Source: Lineus longissimus | Lineage: Eukaryota; Nemertea; Pilidiophora; Heteronemertea; Lineidae | Assembly: GCF_910592395.1 (NCBI RefSeq) | Contig: NC_088312.1 | Location: 6,450,001 to 6,514,000, forward strand | Reading direction: 5' to 3' | DNA length: 64,000 bases | Shown: one piece after another, positions 43,634-56,700 of the stretch | How positions within the stretch are numbered: position 1 is the stretch's first letter | Layout: every line of letters begins with the position of its first letter | Position numbers and translations under genes: made by a program | Notes under the pieces: model-generated | Seen by the model: only the letters and a program-made list of their open reading frames with translations | Database searches by the model: none | Told to the model about the DNA's origin: nothing

Positions 43634-46600
43634 CTGAAAGTAAATGACAAGTGTAATGTTGGATTTTCTAATTCCTAGCTCCTGTTAACCCAATTTTCAT
43701 GTATGTCAAATGTCCAATCATTCCAACCGTTCTCACAAGAAGGTGGCATTCTCACTGCAAAACCTTTGGGCAGATAGTTACTAAGGGAACTTCAAAGGTC
43801 ATAATATGGTGCGAGACACAATGAATCAGCGATAATGGGACCTCAGACGTCAGCACCAGTTAAAACCTTAATCACAGACTACCTTCTGTCCATAAACTAG
43901 AACACTGGCGCACAACAAGCTTTTGAAGCACTCCCAATGTCCGCTGTCAACATTTTAGTTTGAATAAGAATCAACAGATGGCTCTAAACCAGCCTCTTGG
44001 CACCGAGACATTTCAAGAAAAACATGATTTTGGTGAGAATGCCACACATGACAGACAGCAGCCTAGGAGGTAAATCCCTGGAGACATGTTTAACCAATTG
44101 ATGTCGAAAAAAACTTGTCTGGGCATCATGCACAACCCTCAAGGCAGTTAATGTGTTCAGGTCTACAGTGACGGTGGATGGCAATTTAACCAATTATATG
44201 TCATTATCATAGTCTGGTTTCGTGAGGAGGATGTAACTTTGAGGGTTGAGGTTTCTACATAAGGTTTTAGGTTGAAAGGCAAAATAACAAGACCATATAA
44301 GTCTGGGTTAGGTTTTCCTGCCACTGTTTGTATCGCATGTGACTTTGGGACAGCTTTTGCTCATCTCGTATACCGAAGCTGGCCAGTTTAGCACAAAGTC
44401 ATGTTTTCTTTTAATATCAACATGTTCATGACACTTAAAAGCAGAAATTAGCACTTCAAGTTGTGACACCAACCAATCTTCAGAATAGTGGCAACATTTA
44501 GTAAACACCCCAGTCACTCTTCATGGGACAAGTATCTCATAAACTAAGTCATGGTTACAGCATGTCTTCCATTCTTTCTATTCAAAAACACTCTAGACTG
44601 GTTAATGTGTTTGTTTAGCAAAGCACCTCAGAAACAAAGTTGTGATTAATTTCTATTCCCTCCTCATCATTCCAGGATGTCATGAAAAATTCACCTCACT
44701 CATTCCACGCATGGTTTGAACAAAGCTCTTTGATGGAGAGGGCAGGAATGTGGAGATGACGGCCGAGGTCATTTACGTCTGCTGTAATATTGATGATACT
44801 GGTTTATGATTTCATGACCACTCGTTTGGGAATGAATGGGTCTCTTTTTGAGGCACTTGTCAATGGAAGTGGTGTGATGTTATTGTGATGAGGGACTTGG
44901 GTATAAAGGGGGCATCTAACCCGGGTATAAGATTTTTAAATCAATTTCACAAAATTTAAAGAATTTACTAAAATAATGGGTCTGGGTCCTGCCACTTCCT
45001 TCATCCTTGCCAGCACACAACTCCAGAACTAGCTACTATAACTACTGGAAGTAATTCACATCACTCCTCCTTCAAGCAATAAGCAATGATGTCCTTTGCG
45101 GTAAAAAGTCAGCCAATATTGCCAAAATTAACGAATGGTCCTCCAAATGTTTATATACCACCACTGAAGTGTTCTGATGGTATTCACTTCGCATCCCTGA
45201 TTGCTTAAAATAAGTTAAACAAACACTAGAACGTACCTGCGAGGATCGGAATCAGGCACACCCCTGGGCTGAGGACACATCAATATGGATTTTGCCCATG
45301 ATTTACCATATCGAATAGGTGCGTACACAACCTTTGGCATAGTGCCGGGAGGTACTTGTGATTAGGTTTGGAAGTTCTAACAGAGACACATTTCTTACGG
45401 CAAAGGTGCTTAAAATAATTGATGACATTAGTCTGTATTCTTTCAGGGATGCCAATGAGCGATGGCAAAAAGACTTGAAATTTCTTTCTTGTTACAAATA
45501 AAAACTTTCTCACATTATAACCAGTCTTGTGAAAGTATTGGGCTCTCAGTCCAGTAAAGGGGTTAAACAGTATTCCAAGACATATACCAATATCTTATCT
45601 GGCTACTTGTTCAATAAACCTATGGTCAATGGCTTGGAGACCATTGGCCAATAACATCACCAAACACCTCAATTAGATCTATAGCCATCATCTCATCAAA
45701 CATGTAGCCATTATGATCGATTGGCATTCTAGCAACGATTAGCTAGATAAGTGTGATTTGCACATTCTTATTGGGGGCCCCAGAGATCTTGGGGGCCATC
45801 CATTATGTACCTTCGTATCTAACCACTGATTTTTGGACCCCCTTCACCCATACCTATGGTCAATGGCTTGGAGACCATTGGCCAATAACATCACCAAACA
45901 CCTCAATTAGATCTATAGCCATCATCTCATCAAACATGTAGCCATTATGATCGATTGGCATTCTAGCAACGATTAGCTAGATAAGTGTGATTTGCACATT
46001 CTTATTGGGGGCCCTAGAGATCTTGGGGGCCATCCATTATGTACCTTCGTACCTAACCACTGATTTTTGGACCCCCTTCACCCATACCTACGGTCAATGA
46101 CTTGGTGACCCTTAGCCAATAACATCACCAAACACTTCCATTCGATCAATAGCCATCATCTCATCAAACATGTAGCCATTATGAACTACTGGAATTCAAG
46201 TAACGATTGGCTAGATGAGTGTGATTTGCACATTCTCATTGTGGGCCAGCCTGCCCAGAGAGGTCTTGGGACGCACTTAGTACACTCTGGCCATCACCCA
46301 CTCCCTTGTACAAATACGCATCAGTAAGCCATACATTCCACAGTGTATATGGGTAGTGAGTAATCACACGCCGAGAGGCGAGTGCAATGTGATAAGGAAC
46401 AATACCGGGGGATGGCAACACAGACTGCACTCACTGCAAAGGTTCTTGGCGCGAAAAAAGTACTTAAGAAGAGCCCCCCCCTCCCTCCTGTACGCACCTA
46501 AAAAACTATGGCACCAATCCCCCTCCCCCTTGGAGGGTACAATCTTTATGGGCAGCCCAGTCCCTTGGGATATTTAATCAGATTGCGAAGGTCATTGCTG

Positions 46601-49600
46601 AAAGAAACCGTGCCAAACAGCAGCAAATCAATCATCATGGCAACAGAAAATCTTTTTGCCAACAACAAACATCTCCGTGAGAACTAAGCCCTCAAAGCAA
46701 TTCTGTAAATGGTATAAACTGAATAAATTGATTGGAATGCTGAGCACCAACTAGGGCATTATTAACTCTGCCATCATGATGTCACCATTTTCTTCCCTCT
46801 TTGACATCACCACTAGTTTGGGTAACTCCTATTATAAGAGGAACTTACGCCTAGGGTCTTCATTGTATGTATTCTGCCTCAAGTAGGCCTTGAAATATTT
46901 CCGATACTGCTCATCAAAGTCATAGTAGGACATCGAAACTGTCGCCTCATCATCATTGTCCCAATTCTCCGGCTCTTGCTTGGTAACGCTACTAACGTCC
47001 ATCGAAGAATACATGCGTCCGTCCGTTGACGAAGCAGAACTGTCGCCGATCGGATTCATCTGCCAGCTCGAGTTTGAACTTTCACTATGTAATGAATCCT
47101 CACTCTGCGTGTTTCTCAAAGTTTGATCAGTCTGCGAGCTGGAGTCGCTAGCGTCCGTTGTGTTTTGACTATCAAAGCCATCATTGTGAGTGAGTCGATC
47201 GAGGGCGTCTGAGACACTTTGGCTATCCGAACAACCCTGGGATTGTCCTGTGCTCATTTCTACACATTCATCAAACATGACATTTTTTGCATCGTCCGGC
47301 ATTTTATCAAAATCGCCAATATCTGTTTCCCGTCCTGCACTATTTGTGTCCATGTTATAGTCGTTGTCATCTGGTGTCTCGTCTGCTTTCGTCGCTGACC
47401 CTGGTGGGGCTATATCAGCACCCCCAGGGTCTCCCCCAGTGTCCTCGCTTGCCTCCTCCCCTACCTTGGCCTCTTGTAACCTCGGCCCAACCACCTCATG
47501 CTCTTCATGGATCCGTTCTCTGATTGCATCCGAGACCATCTTCTGTTCAACAAAACTTTCGACTGGAATCAAGAAGAAACAGAATCAAAGATGAAAACTA
47601 CAATAAACAATTTTGACATAAAGACACATATGGTAACACATGGAGAGCATTTCAACCGGACATGTCAACGAGCATGTCAGTAGGTCTTAAAAAATTCTCA
47701 GTTAACGTTTTGGAAAACTTCTCTGTCACTCATTCCGTGACATTTGCCCCAGTTCCAGAAGAACTGAACATAAGGAGGTCACGGACAAAGGCATCAAATT
47801 AAAAAACTATCAGGAAACCGGACCTTGGGGCAGTCTTAGACGTAAAATGCATGGAAGCGAAGTCATGACAGAACTCAATGTTCTCCTCATCGAAATTCTT
47901 CAGGGATGTGATGTCATTGCACAAAGCATGAAACACAGCACCAAAAAATCAGTCTAACGAATAGGGAAAAAACCAAAATATCATGGCACTGAAATGGTTA
48001 ATGACTAGTTTTCATCAAGTGACCAAATCAAAAGTGGTCCAGTGCTGTTTGTTCACGCCCGATTACACTCGACCAACAGATAGAGAAACCAATGATCTCG
48101 CCCATATTTGTCTAAGATTGGTGAGAGTTCGTCCAGAAGGTTTGGTTGGCTGAGAGGAGGAAAGTATTTGTGTTGTACCAGAAGCACTCTGGACTAAAAA
48201 AGTGCAGCCACAAAATCTCAGTGTGTCTGAGGAACTGTTTGCAACACGGAAATACCCTCATTGATGGCAATTACGACTGGTTGCCATGTGGTACTTTCCC
48301 AGCTACTTGAATGGCTTGTAGTTTGGAATCATGACAGGCTGTGATATGCTGCCTTGTATATTTCAGTGACATAAAAACAGAATTCCCTCCAAATTTCAAC
48401 ACTTTCTTGGCAGCATTTGAGAACAAAGAGACAAAGTCCTATGACCTTGTCACTGATATTGCTCCTCAGTCAGGTTTCTGTACAACCTGCTCATTTGGAG
48501 CAGAAAACTGACTATTAATGACCCAATCTGCATACTGAAATGGAGGAAAGGTTAATGAGAAAGGTATTACATCAATTTTACGGTATTCTGGTCAGGTGAA
48601 CAGATCTACATCCTCCCCAACGGTGCACTCCTCAATGAACGGTAAATTAGCCATTGCCGAATGTGCGAGAAGTTATTCTAGTCGATCTAATTGTCAGTCA
48701 AGGGGACAAGCAGTAATCTAATGCCACGAGAGAGCAATATTGATTCGTTCTCACACTAGAAGGGATTCACGCTCGTCACTAGATCGTAATCTAAGCAGCT
48801 TAAAGAACCCTAAAGCGCAAAATTATTTTACGGGTGTTTTATTTTTGCGGATGTTGCAAATAGATTAGATTCGAATTAAAAAATATTTTGACAGGTAAAA
48901 CCAAAGAAAATTCCAAACCAAAATGAAAATTGTGACATTTTGATTTTCTTAAAACATTTTCGCAGATCTCAAAAATAAAGCGGTGCTAAAGATTTGCAGT
49001 CAACAGTATTCTTGGTGCTTGACATGTGTGAGCCGGATCCTTTACTCTCTCCAAGGACAAGGCTGATTTTAAAGAGATTCAATCATATCAGTAACATCCG
49101 GTAAAGATAAGTATCTTTAAACCATGCTTGGTAACATGAAGAGGCAATAACTTTGGGTGGCCAGCAATTAAAGGAAGGGTGGCCCATTTAAAATATCCAT
49201 CGACATGCGCATTAGCGTACCTTCTACAATGGAGGGCAGGTTAACATGAAGGGTTATTGTGTTCTCATATCTGTCCAGGATTTGATGAAACTGGGTATCG
49301 ATGAATGGGATGGATTGGTCTTCCTGGCCGGAGTATTCAATAAAAACCTGCAATAAATGGAAAAATTTTATTTTATTTTATATTTTCTAAAAAGTGGTAA
49401 AGATATTTCACTTGGTTCCGAATATTAGGTCACTCTCTATTCTGTTGATATAACATGTTCTTTCTACTAAATCCGGAAAGCAGATATAACATCAAAAGTC
49501 ACCGCGGTGCCCACTGTCTGATTTGCCTCGGTGAGACAATCTCTTACTTCTACAACTAAGGAAACGGCCGGGGAAGATTTTACCTCAGCTTTACAAATTT

Positions 49601-52096
49601 CATTATTGTTATCGCAAACATTCAATTATTGATTGAAAGTACCCACATCAACTTGTCGGCTTTTAAAGGATTAAAAGGATTTGCTTCCAACAAAGACAAA
49701 GATAGCTATAACACTCAGACTGCTGTTTCGGATTTCAGATTGAAATTAGGAGGTTTGAAGTAAACAAGTCAGCATGTTGACGAGAGTACAAAGGGTTTCA
49801 TGTACTTTCCCAGAGGAACCAACTTTTCAAACCTTATTGCTCTTGATGAAGCCTTCCCCTTTTAGAGTGCGTCCCAGGCTTGACAGGTAGCGGACTTCTC
49901 CCGCTCTCTCCAGAACGCAACGCATGTTTTCTGTGGGGACGTCTAGGATCTACAAAGCAAAGAAGATAGAGAGGCTGAATGCGATAGGTCAAATGGAGCA
50001 ACAGCTACAATACAAGGGGTGCAGAGATCATGTCATGATGTTGCAGGTTCTCACTGTGCTGGAAAATCACTGAAGTCACTGATGCCTTTAGAAGAGAAAC
50101 CTAGTACTTAACAAGCAAATCCTGGAAAAATCCTCTGGGCATGTTAGTTCTCTCGTACGAATCCCGACAGCAATTAACTGCTGTTTGCTGCACTGGATTG
50201 ATACCCATGGAAGTACTCGAGTCAAAAACAAGAAAATAAATCACCCAACGCCTAACTTAGCAGTAATGATGATGAATACATACATGTAGGAATGAACTCG
50301 AATAATATATTGGACAATGTAGCATGCTACAGATAGCTAGAGGGCACTTTGAGAGGTTTCTATGACCAGTCAATGAGGGCACGAGAATTCATTAGTCACT
50401 TATAAGACTGATTTCCCATGATCAATGGTGATAGCTGCCAGATGAAGCTCTAAATAATCTATCTGTATTAACGCATACAGCTCCACAGTGTCTAGGATAA
50501 GATGGAGACAGGACAGGGGACATCCTACCAATGTGAATGACAGAACTGCCCATGGATGAGTTCAATTGAGGTTTTTACCTCCTTAAAACGGTGGCATTTC
50601 AAATCACAACCTCTGTCTCTATTCTAATTTAGCCATTAATCGAAAGACGAAAACCTTTCTGATTCCATGCTCAGAGCAGAATCCATGCACAACACAATTT
50701 ACCAAGTAAATGACTTGTCCAAATAGGCAAAAAACACAAAGTCATAAAAACGTAGAATTGACATCCGCTGGCATTAGGCGTAATGGACAATCAGAGCTTG
50801 GAAGGACAGTTTGACAGGTTGTTGCGTGTTATGAATGTAATGGTCAATCGAACTGGGGAGATTGCAGCTATCATTATCTATTTGCAGCATTGAGGAAAAT
50901 AGCTCTCGAGTTCAAGGTCTTCGGGGATATCCGGATTGATGGCCTGCCACGTTTATGTAATAGGCTATCAATATTGACAGGGATGATGCAGCAGGGCTGA
51001 ATCCGATAGACATTAGGGATCATCTCTAATAGATTCTGCAATGCACTGTAAACCTCAAGGTAATGTGATGAAAAAATACCCACACGATTACCAGCATGGA
51101 AACACAAAATACTTCTTTGATATGGAGAGGGGGGTTTACAAGGAGCTTAAAGGGACTCCAAAGACAGCTGTTAGGCATCTTCCCCATAGAGCTATACCAT
51201 ATACTATACTATACTATACGCGAACAATAGTTTCATGGTCATGCACCCTTTGTGAAGCCATTGTTCGCGAACAATAGTTTCATGGTCATGCACCCTTTGT
51301 GAAGCCATTGTTCGCGTATAGTGTAGTATACCGTATACCTCTATGGGGAAGGTGCCTTAGGTTCGCAAGATAAATTTACAGGAAGTCCCCAAAAGGGGTC
51401 TTGCCCATCTCAAAGTATGTCAAAACTAAGTCCTTGGCTGAACTACACCTTGTTTGACTGCTTCAATCATCAAATCCCACGCAACTAAAATTAGTATCAG
51501 TGTTCACAGACACTTCACTTCCCACGCAAGCCAAGACATGGAATACATTCTTGATGAAATCCCACGCTATCTAGTTCATTAAAACACTCGGATGTTTTCA
51601 AAGTTGTTGAAAATAATGTTCAAAATAATTGGCGGAAAAAGACACTGTAACAAATTTAATGATGTACCCTGCAGACAAAGGATTGTATTTTCAAAGGATC
51701 ATTGACAATTTAAGAAAGGTGGAGAAGAAGAATAACAAGAAGAAGAAGAAGAAGAAGACAATGTGCCATGATAGATATCATTATAAGTAATGATCGTCAC
51801 GTAAGCTCTGCCAGACAAAGATGCTGTCATTCCTTTGCTCGTCATCTCTTTTTAGCTGAGATGAGTTGCAAGGGTGTCTTTGGCAGGGGATTTAAGCAAT
51901 CCTACACACCAAGCTTGACAGCATTATAACGTTTTTCTGTCATCATTGCGCGAACAGTACTTTTTGCAATCTATTCCTACCTCTCCGATCAGCTTCTGGA
52001 ACTCGGCAACAGTCTGTGTGGTGTAGGCACGCACATTTACTGGGGGTAAGATGTTATCATTCTCGACGTCAACAACATGGACACGACACGTCACAC
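40657..52096 (-). CDS. USP47: Ubiquitin carboxyl-terminal hydrolase 47, 3' part
   Basis: Cysteine-type deubiquitinase, known in the family for DNA polymerase beta stability and growth signalling. The window holds 12 exons: 51981-52096, 49833-49949, 49221-49347, 46849-47562, 43542-43633, 42976-43059, 42590-42670, 42181-42415, 41858-42036, 41355-41485, 40984-41055 and 40657-40747. Phases agree throughout, giving about 679 residues to a TGA at 40659-40657. Matches to human USP47 include RVHVVDVENDN, LKGEGFIKSNKVFIE, FAKGMTV, CRLRKKTWKNPG, IYIRRWRPSKYELEPFDE, CRGTFPCE and SPRKEKALKIY. The catalytic Cys/His domain is absent because it lies upstream, beyond the right edge; the first exon here opens in phase 1 with a normal acceptor. 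Confidence 0.95.
43404..43443. repeat. GGGTGGCC element, two sites in USP47 introns
   Basis: AGGGTGGCCAGCAATTTAAG then GTAGGGTGGCCC here, and TGGGTGGCCAGCAATTAAAG then GAAGGGTGGCCC at 49154-49185. In each case the element lies 35-100 bp 3' of a coding exon in transcription sense. Confidence 0.55.
45619..46280. repeat. 234-bp tandem triplication in a USP47 intron
   Basis: Three copies in register at 45621, 45855 and 46089 (TATGGTCAATGGCTTGGAGA in the first two). The first two are nearly identical; the third is diverged and incomplete. Located between the 714-nt exon and the next exon. Confidence 0.93.
46849..47562 (-). CDS. USP47: USP47 714-nt acidic linker exon
   Basis: The longest exon of the gene here encodes about 237 residues between the first ubiquitin-like segment and the later ones. 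It is rich in Ser, Asp, Glu, Thr and Gln (for example SQGCSDSQSVSDALDR) and should be disordered. Human USP47 has an acidic Ser-rich linker at the same place, but almost no residues align until the C-terminal end (YYDFDEQYRKYFKAY). Acceptor GATTCCAG and donor GTAAGT; phase 1 on both sides. Confidence 0.9.
49221..52096 (-). CDS. USP47: USP47 first ubiquitin-like segment, three exons
   Basis: Exons 51981-52096, 49833-49949 and 49221-49347 encode a ubiquitin-like fold segment. It opens with CRVHVVDVENDNILPPVNV, continues MRCVLERAGEVRYLSSLGR and ends DRYENTITLHVNLPS. It aligns block by block with human USP47 just downstream of the catalytic core. The introns between them (2.0 kb and 0.5 kb) carry a Harbinger-type MITE and simple repeats. 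Confidence 0.93.
51174..51356. mobile_element. PIF/Harbinger-type MITE in a USP47 intron
   Basis: 183-bp nonautonomous element with terminal inverted repeats (GGCATCTTCCCCATAGAG left, complement of GGCACCTTCCCCATAGAG right) flanked by TTA on both sides (51171-51173 and 51357-51359). A 3-bp TTA/TAA target duplication is typical of PIF/Harbinger. The arms continue through a TATACTATAC-rich stretch to GCGAACAAT. The centre is a 47-bp unit present twice (51220-51268, 51267-51315), each copy an imperfect palindrome bounded by GCGAACAAT and ATTGTTCGC. Confidence 0.8.
51722..51759. repeat. GAA microsatellite
   Basis: Mostly (AGA)n with one interruption (AATAACAAG), in a USP47 intron. Confidence 0.9.
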
Positions 52097-53374
52097 CTGA
52101 AAGAATAGAAAGGAAATCGAAATAAGGCAAAGATCTGATGAAACGTGTACAGTATGCATTTCATTTGACGGATTGAGTTTTTAGTGATTGTAATATTAAC
52201 ACAAAAACAATCCCGTACAAATTTTCCCACCAAACCATTCTGTTAATGGCATTATTTTTGTTCCATTGTCTTGTCGAATCATAAAGAAGTGTCCTGCCGA
52301 TGAGAGGCAGTTTTTCTCATATCTTAACCTGTCACAAAGTCTGCCATTATCTCCTCAATGTCATGATGTGGCATTAGACTTATGACCATCATGCTAACGG
52401 TCATCCCCTTCACAACTGATTGGCTTTCTTGTCTATTGCTCAACATCAAGTGCAATATTCATGTCAAAACATCAGCGCTCATAATCTCTGAGTTCCTGGA
52501 TCTGATTAGTCTTTTGCCATTATCGTAATCTAGAAGATCTATAAGATGCAAATATGAAATACTGCATCAAGAGGTTGAGTGGCACCCTGTACAAGGTATA
52601 ATTTATATGTAACTGGGCTATGTAAGAAGTATCTCTTTCAACTTGCTTAAACAAACCAGCACAGTATATCCATAGTCTACCCTTTTAAATACATTGTTAT
52701 TCTGCATGTTCTGGAATAATCATACACCCTGGTGGTTGAGAGGCAAATTAGTTGGCACCGCTAAATCAAGACATACATGTACAACACCCCTTTTAACAGA
52801 CGTCTCTGAACCAACATTCCCAGTGACATAAATATCATGACTAGAACGAAGGACAAATCATTTTTTCCACATATTTTACTAAAAGCGCAACACATGAATA
52901 ATTAATTTCTCCTGTCTGACACAAATCCAGGCCCCCAGAACATTTCCATCATTGGAAAGAAAAACGCTCATAAATCACTGAGAAAAATAGAAGTTCGAGA
53001 ATGAGACTATGCAAAGGAAACAATAGTAATTATCCTCATCGCTCATTTTACTTTAATCTTTTCCCATTTTCCTGAAGCAATCAAACGCTAAAGTACCACA
53101 TTATGCTGTAATTTTTTGCATTACGTTTCTGAAGAAATCATTTTGCAAAACAATTTCTCTACACCACCACCCATATCTTGAAATGTTCTTCAGTTTTGTT
53201 TTGCAAGCAAAAGATACTTCACCGGGAGGGGGTTTAGTAGGTATAGTGGGTTTAATTCTTGCCTATGTCATTGCCTCTTTCCCCAGGAGTATTGGGCACA
53301 TTGCTGGCATAGTCATAGAAAGAACGTTCTTGTGTCACTTCAGACCAGAAGCTAATGGATAGTGATGGTAATTG

Positions 53375-53460
53375 AGTGATGGCGTGTTTCAGTGGTTAAA
53401 GTCTTGGCTTTGATTGCTGGCACTGCCACTCTAGTTTACAACCCTAAGAGACTTGCTTCA
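53375..53460 (+). mobile_element. Possible tRNA-derived SINE remnant
   Basis: GGCGTGTTTCAGTGGTTAAA (53381-53400) resembles a tRNA A-box stem-loop and is followed about 50 nt later by TAGTTTACAACCC, a weak B-box. Similarity beyond these boxes is not evident, so the 3' limit is arbitrary. Confidence 0.35.
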
Positions 53461-53685
53461 CTAAGATTGCTCCATCCCTTGAATGAGATGTAGATCCAGG
53501 ATTCTTTGTAGCTCGTGTCCAGAACTACCCAAGTGAAGAGCGGGCTTTAACAGAACGACCCAAAGTCTGAGGAACTACTATCATGCAACTGTAGTGACAT
53601 GCAAAAAACCCGCTAATCCTGCAATGGAGAAGGAACAATCCATCATATCAATTGAGAATAAGTTATCCTATAAATGCTGAATGAA

Positions 53686-53718
53686 CACTGAAGAAGAAGG
53701 GTTGTGCCGAACGTTGTT
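53686..53718 (+). other. Degenerate hammerhead-like core
   Basis: CTGAAGA (53688-53694), then AGAAGG, GTTGTG and CCGAAC. The phrase CTGAAGAAGG...CCGAAAC is typical of hammerhead-ribozyme cores in Penelope-like retroelements. Here one A of GAAA is missing, so activity is not expected. No reverse transcriptase or endonuclease remnant was found nearby. Confidence 0.3.
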
Positions 53719-56700
53719 TTTAGATTGTTCGATCCATCATTTCAGTATATTATTCTCTTTATTCTCAATACAGATAAAAACAAACCCAGGACACAGATTA
53801 CTCATTAACTACTGCCATATGGTTGCAGCCCCAGACAGATTGTCTCTAAACAAGGGTACATCGGTAGCTGCAAAGATGCCGATTACTACAAGAAACAGGA
53901 CCAGAAAAACACCAGAAAAGTAACTAAAGACACCATGCAGCTTCACAAGTAATCATAGCCACAGTTTATCTTCGGGAGATACTCCATTATAAAAAGTTTG
54001 CGTGACAACAAAAAAGATTAGCATGAATGATGAAGCCTTGGCGGTATTGTGAGTGTAATTTGCTTGGATGTAATTCTCTCGTTTATCATAACTAAGGTAG
54101 GGTGTTTACTGATGGCGATGCGACACCACAGGCCACAGACAGGCGCCTAAGCAATTATCATTCATAATTTCCTGCAGGGAGGTTTTTTTTCATAACATCC
54201 TTGAACAGTTATGTGCATTGCAGCGATATTTTTTTGAGTAATAACCGATTCCAGTCACAGGCACCGGCAATGACCCCAACAGACAATGAATATTGCACTT
54301 TGTTGTGATAAACATGGCTTGTCTGCAGTGCGTTTTAAACAGACCTTGTCAACAAATCCGTACAAAGGCAATGACGTGGCCAAGGACCATGACCATTGTC
54401 ATTGACTGGAATATGGTTACCATTATGGTTACAGAGAATTTTACCTCTGACCTTGGAAATGAGGTTAAGGTCAAAATGTTGCAACATCTACATTGAGCTT
54501 CATCTGATCAATGATATACATGCTCTGCTAAAAAAGGAAGACATCTGACAACAACGACGACAGATGACAGCGCTATGGTGCAATTCAAAAACCTTAAGCG
54601 TAAGTGTTGACCAACCACGACCCATGGTCAAGTTCAAAACAAAGAGGGCATCGGTATAAGCGTCGACACACCATGACCCACAGCCAAGCTGAATGAAGTG
54701 GGAATCAGCATAAGTGTTGACATCCACCACCTAATAAGTTATTAGAACAAGTCCTTCCCAGTCATTTCTGGTCATGAAAGGAATCGATATCGTCATCATA
54801 TAATTATCCTAACCAATCGAATCAAACTAATACGGGAAGTAAGTTTGGCAGCGGGACCAGCTTAACCTGACTAGACACGATCCTGCTCTCCATACCCCAG
54901 GGAACAGAAGTCTTTACGAGACACCAGAAAATGGCGAGCTATTTCCGTCTAATTATCTCCTTTGGTCATTCATGTTCCAAGTTTTAGATGGCCATTCGAC
55001 CCCCCCCCCAGGCGCATGGAGATGGAAACTTTCAGGAGAAGATGGATTTCTAAAGTAAAAGCCATTCCATATATACTGTGAAGCTTTTTGATTTCGTGGT
55101 GAGATAAAGTGAAGAGAGTTGACGGGGAAGGGCCAAGTTGACAGTAAAGCGTAACACAAACGAGCAATCTAAATTGTTGGTGCTAGACAAATCCACCACT
55201 AGAATATCTACTTTAGGTCTTTACTGATGATAAATTGTCTTTTAGATTAGAATAGGATTTAGTTTGACAAAACGTCCAACATGTCCAAAGTAATTTATTT
55301 TAAGGTAAATCATGCTATGATGATGCATAATAACTTGGAAACTGAGAGAATAGCAAGTGGTTACTTGATTTATGAGGGAAATCTTAAGAATGAAATTGAT
55401 CTTCAAGAATACAGATACTTCAGATGAAATGTTGTTTTGAATTTCTATGCGAAAGTCGATAAGGATCAGCATTAGTGAGTCTATCTCAAGACCATCAGCA
55501 ATATTTGACCGGCATTCTCCTGGGGCATGACCGGAACTCCAATCATTAATGACATTGTTCCATCCCCACTGAAATTAGCTACCCTGCCCTTATAATGGCA
55601 GAGACTGGGCCATTTCATTATTTCGAGAATCTCTCTCATCTGCTAAACCTTTGCTTGTTTTCTGAATGGAGATGATAAAGCAATGTTGACCATGAAGATT
55701 TCACGTAAACAGGTTTACAATACAATATCATCAAGTACTTCATAATGAAATAACAGACAAATTGCATCGAAATGACTGATTAAATAATTCAATTAGCAGC
55801 CCTAAGTAATTCATCAAGAAATTAATCAATCAGGGCTTGAGTGATCTCTGGGTTATCAAGACTTAATCAGTTTATCACAATCCCTGAGATGAGGTGATGA
55901 CCTTGAGGCGCTTTAAGGTCAACTGTCCAGATGATTAGGACTGGACTCTTTCGCTACCGTATCTGGTACATACCAGGTGCGTATCCTGGCCTGCCATAAT
56001 TCGTTCTGCTTACTTTTGCCCACAACATAGCGGGATAGTTTCCCTTCAGTAAAGACTGACTATGAATGCAATGCAAGATATGCCCTGATATATGATGGCC
56101 TCTAGTTGTAAATACCATTAAGTGTCGATGCAGAGGGTGCATTAGACCTTATGGGAAGGGTCAAAAAGATAACTTAATCAAGGCTAATGGTTATCTAATT
56201 AATAAGTTTGGGCTATTTTTAGGTATTACTTAGGATAGGTCTGATATCACAGCAACCTTCTTTGATCTTTTGTGCAAATGTATTAAAGATAGCTTGTGGT
56301 AGGTCACACTTAAGTGATTGCTAATTCAGCTCTGCCATGCCATATGACACTGTATTCCTAGCATCAAAAAACGGTTGGTTCATCAGTGAAAGGACAAACA
56401 CTTCCTGGCAAGTGAGTTTCTCACTACTGATCAGACCATGCTTTGCTAGGCAGTGACCCCACAATATCTCATAAATCTTAGTTCGTACCACTGAATAATT
56501 GATTTTAATCATGAAATGGTCTTAACAAAAGCCCGTGTCAGTTTCATGCTATTCGCCCAAATGAGGAAGCCAAGATTCAGTGAGTTGAGCTGATATGATC
56601 AAATCGCCGCCAAATCCTATATTTAATATTCAGTAATCAATGTGATATCATATTTTCGATTCTCGTTCTCTGTTGATAACAGGTTCTGGCAGCAGATGAT

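Noticed and set aside
53681-53923. 80-codon plus-strand frame starting MNTEEEG
   Set aside because: It starts inside the hammerhead-like repeat motif and the rest is unremarkable; more likely retroelement debris than a gene.
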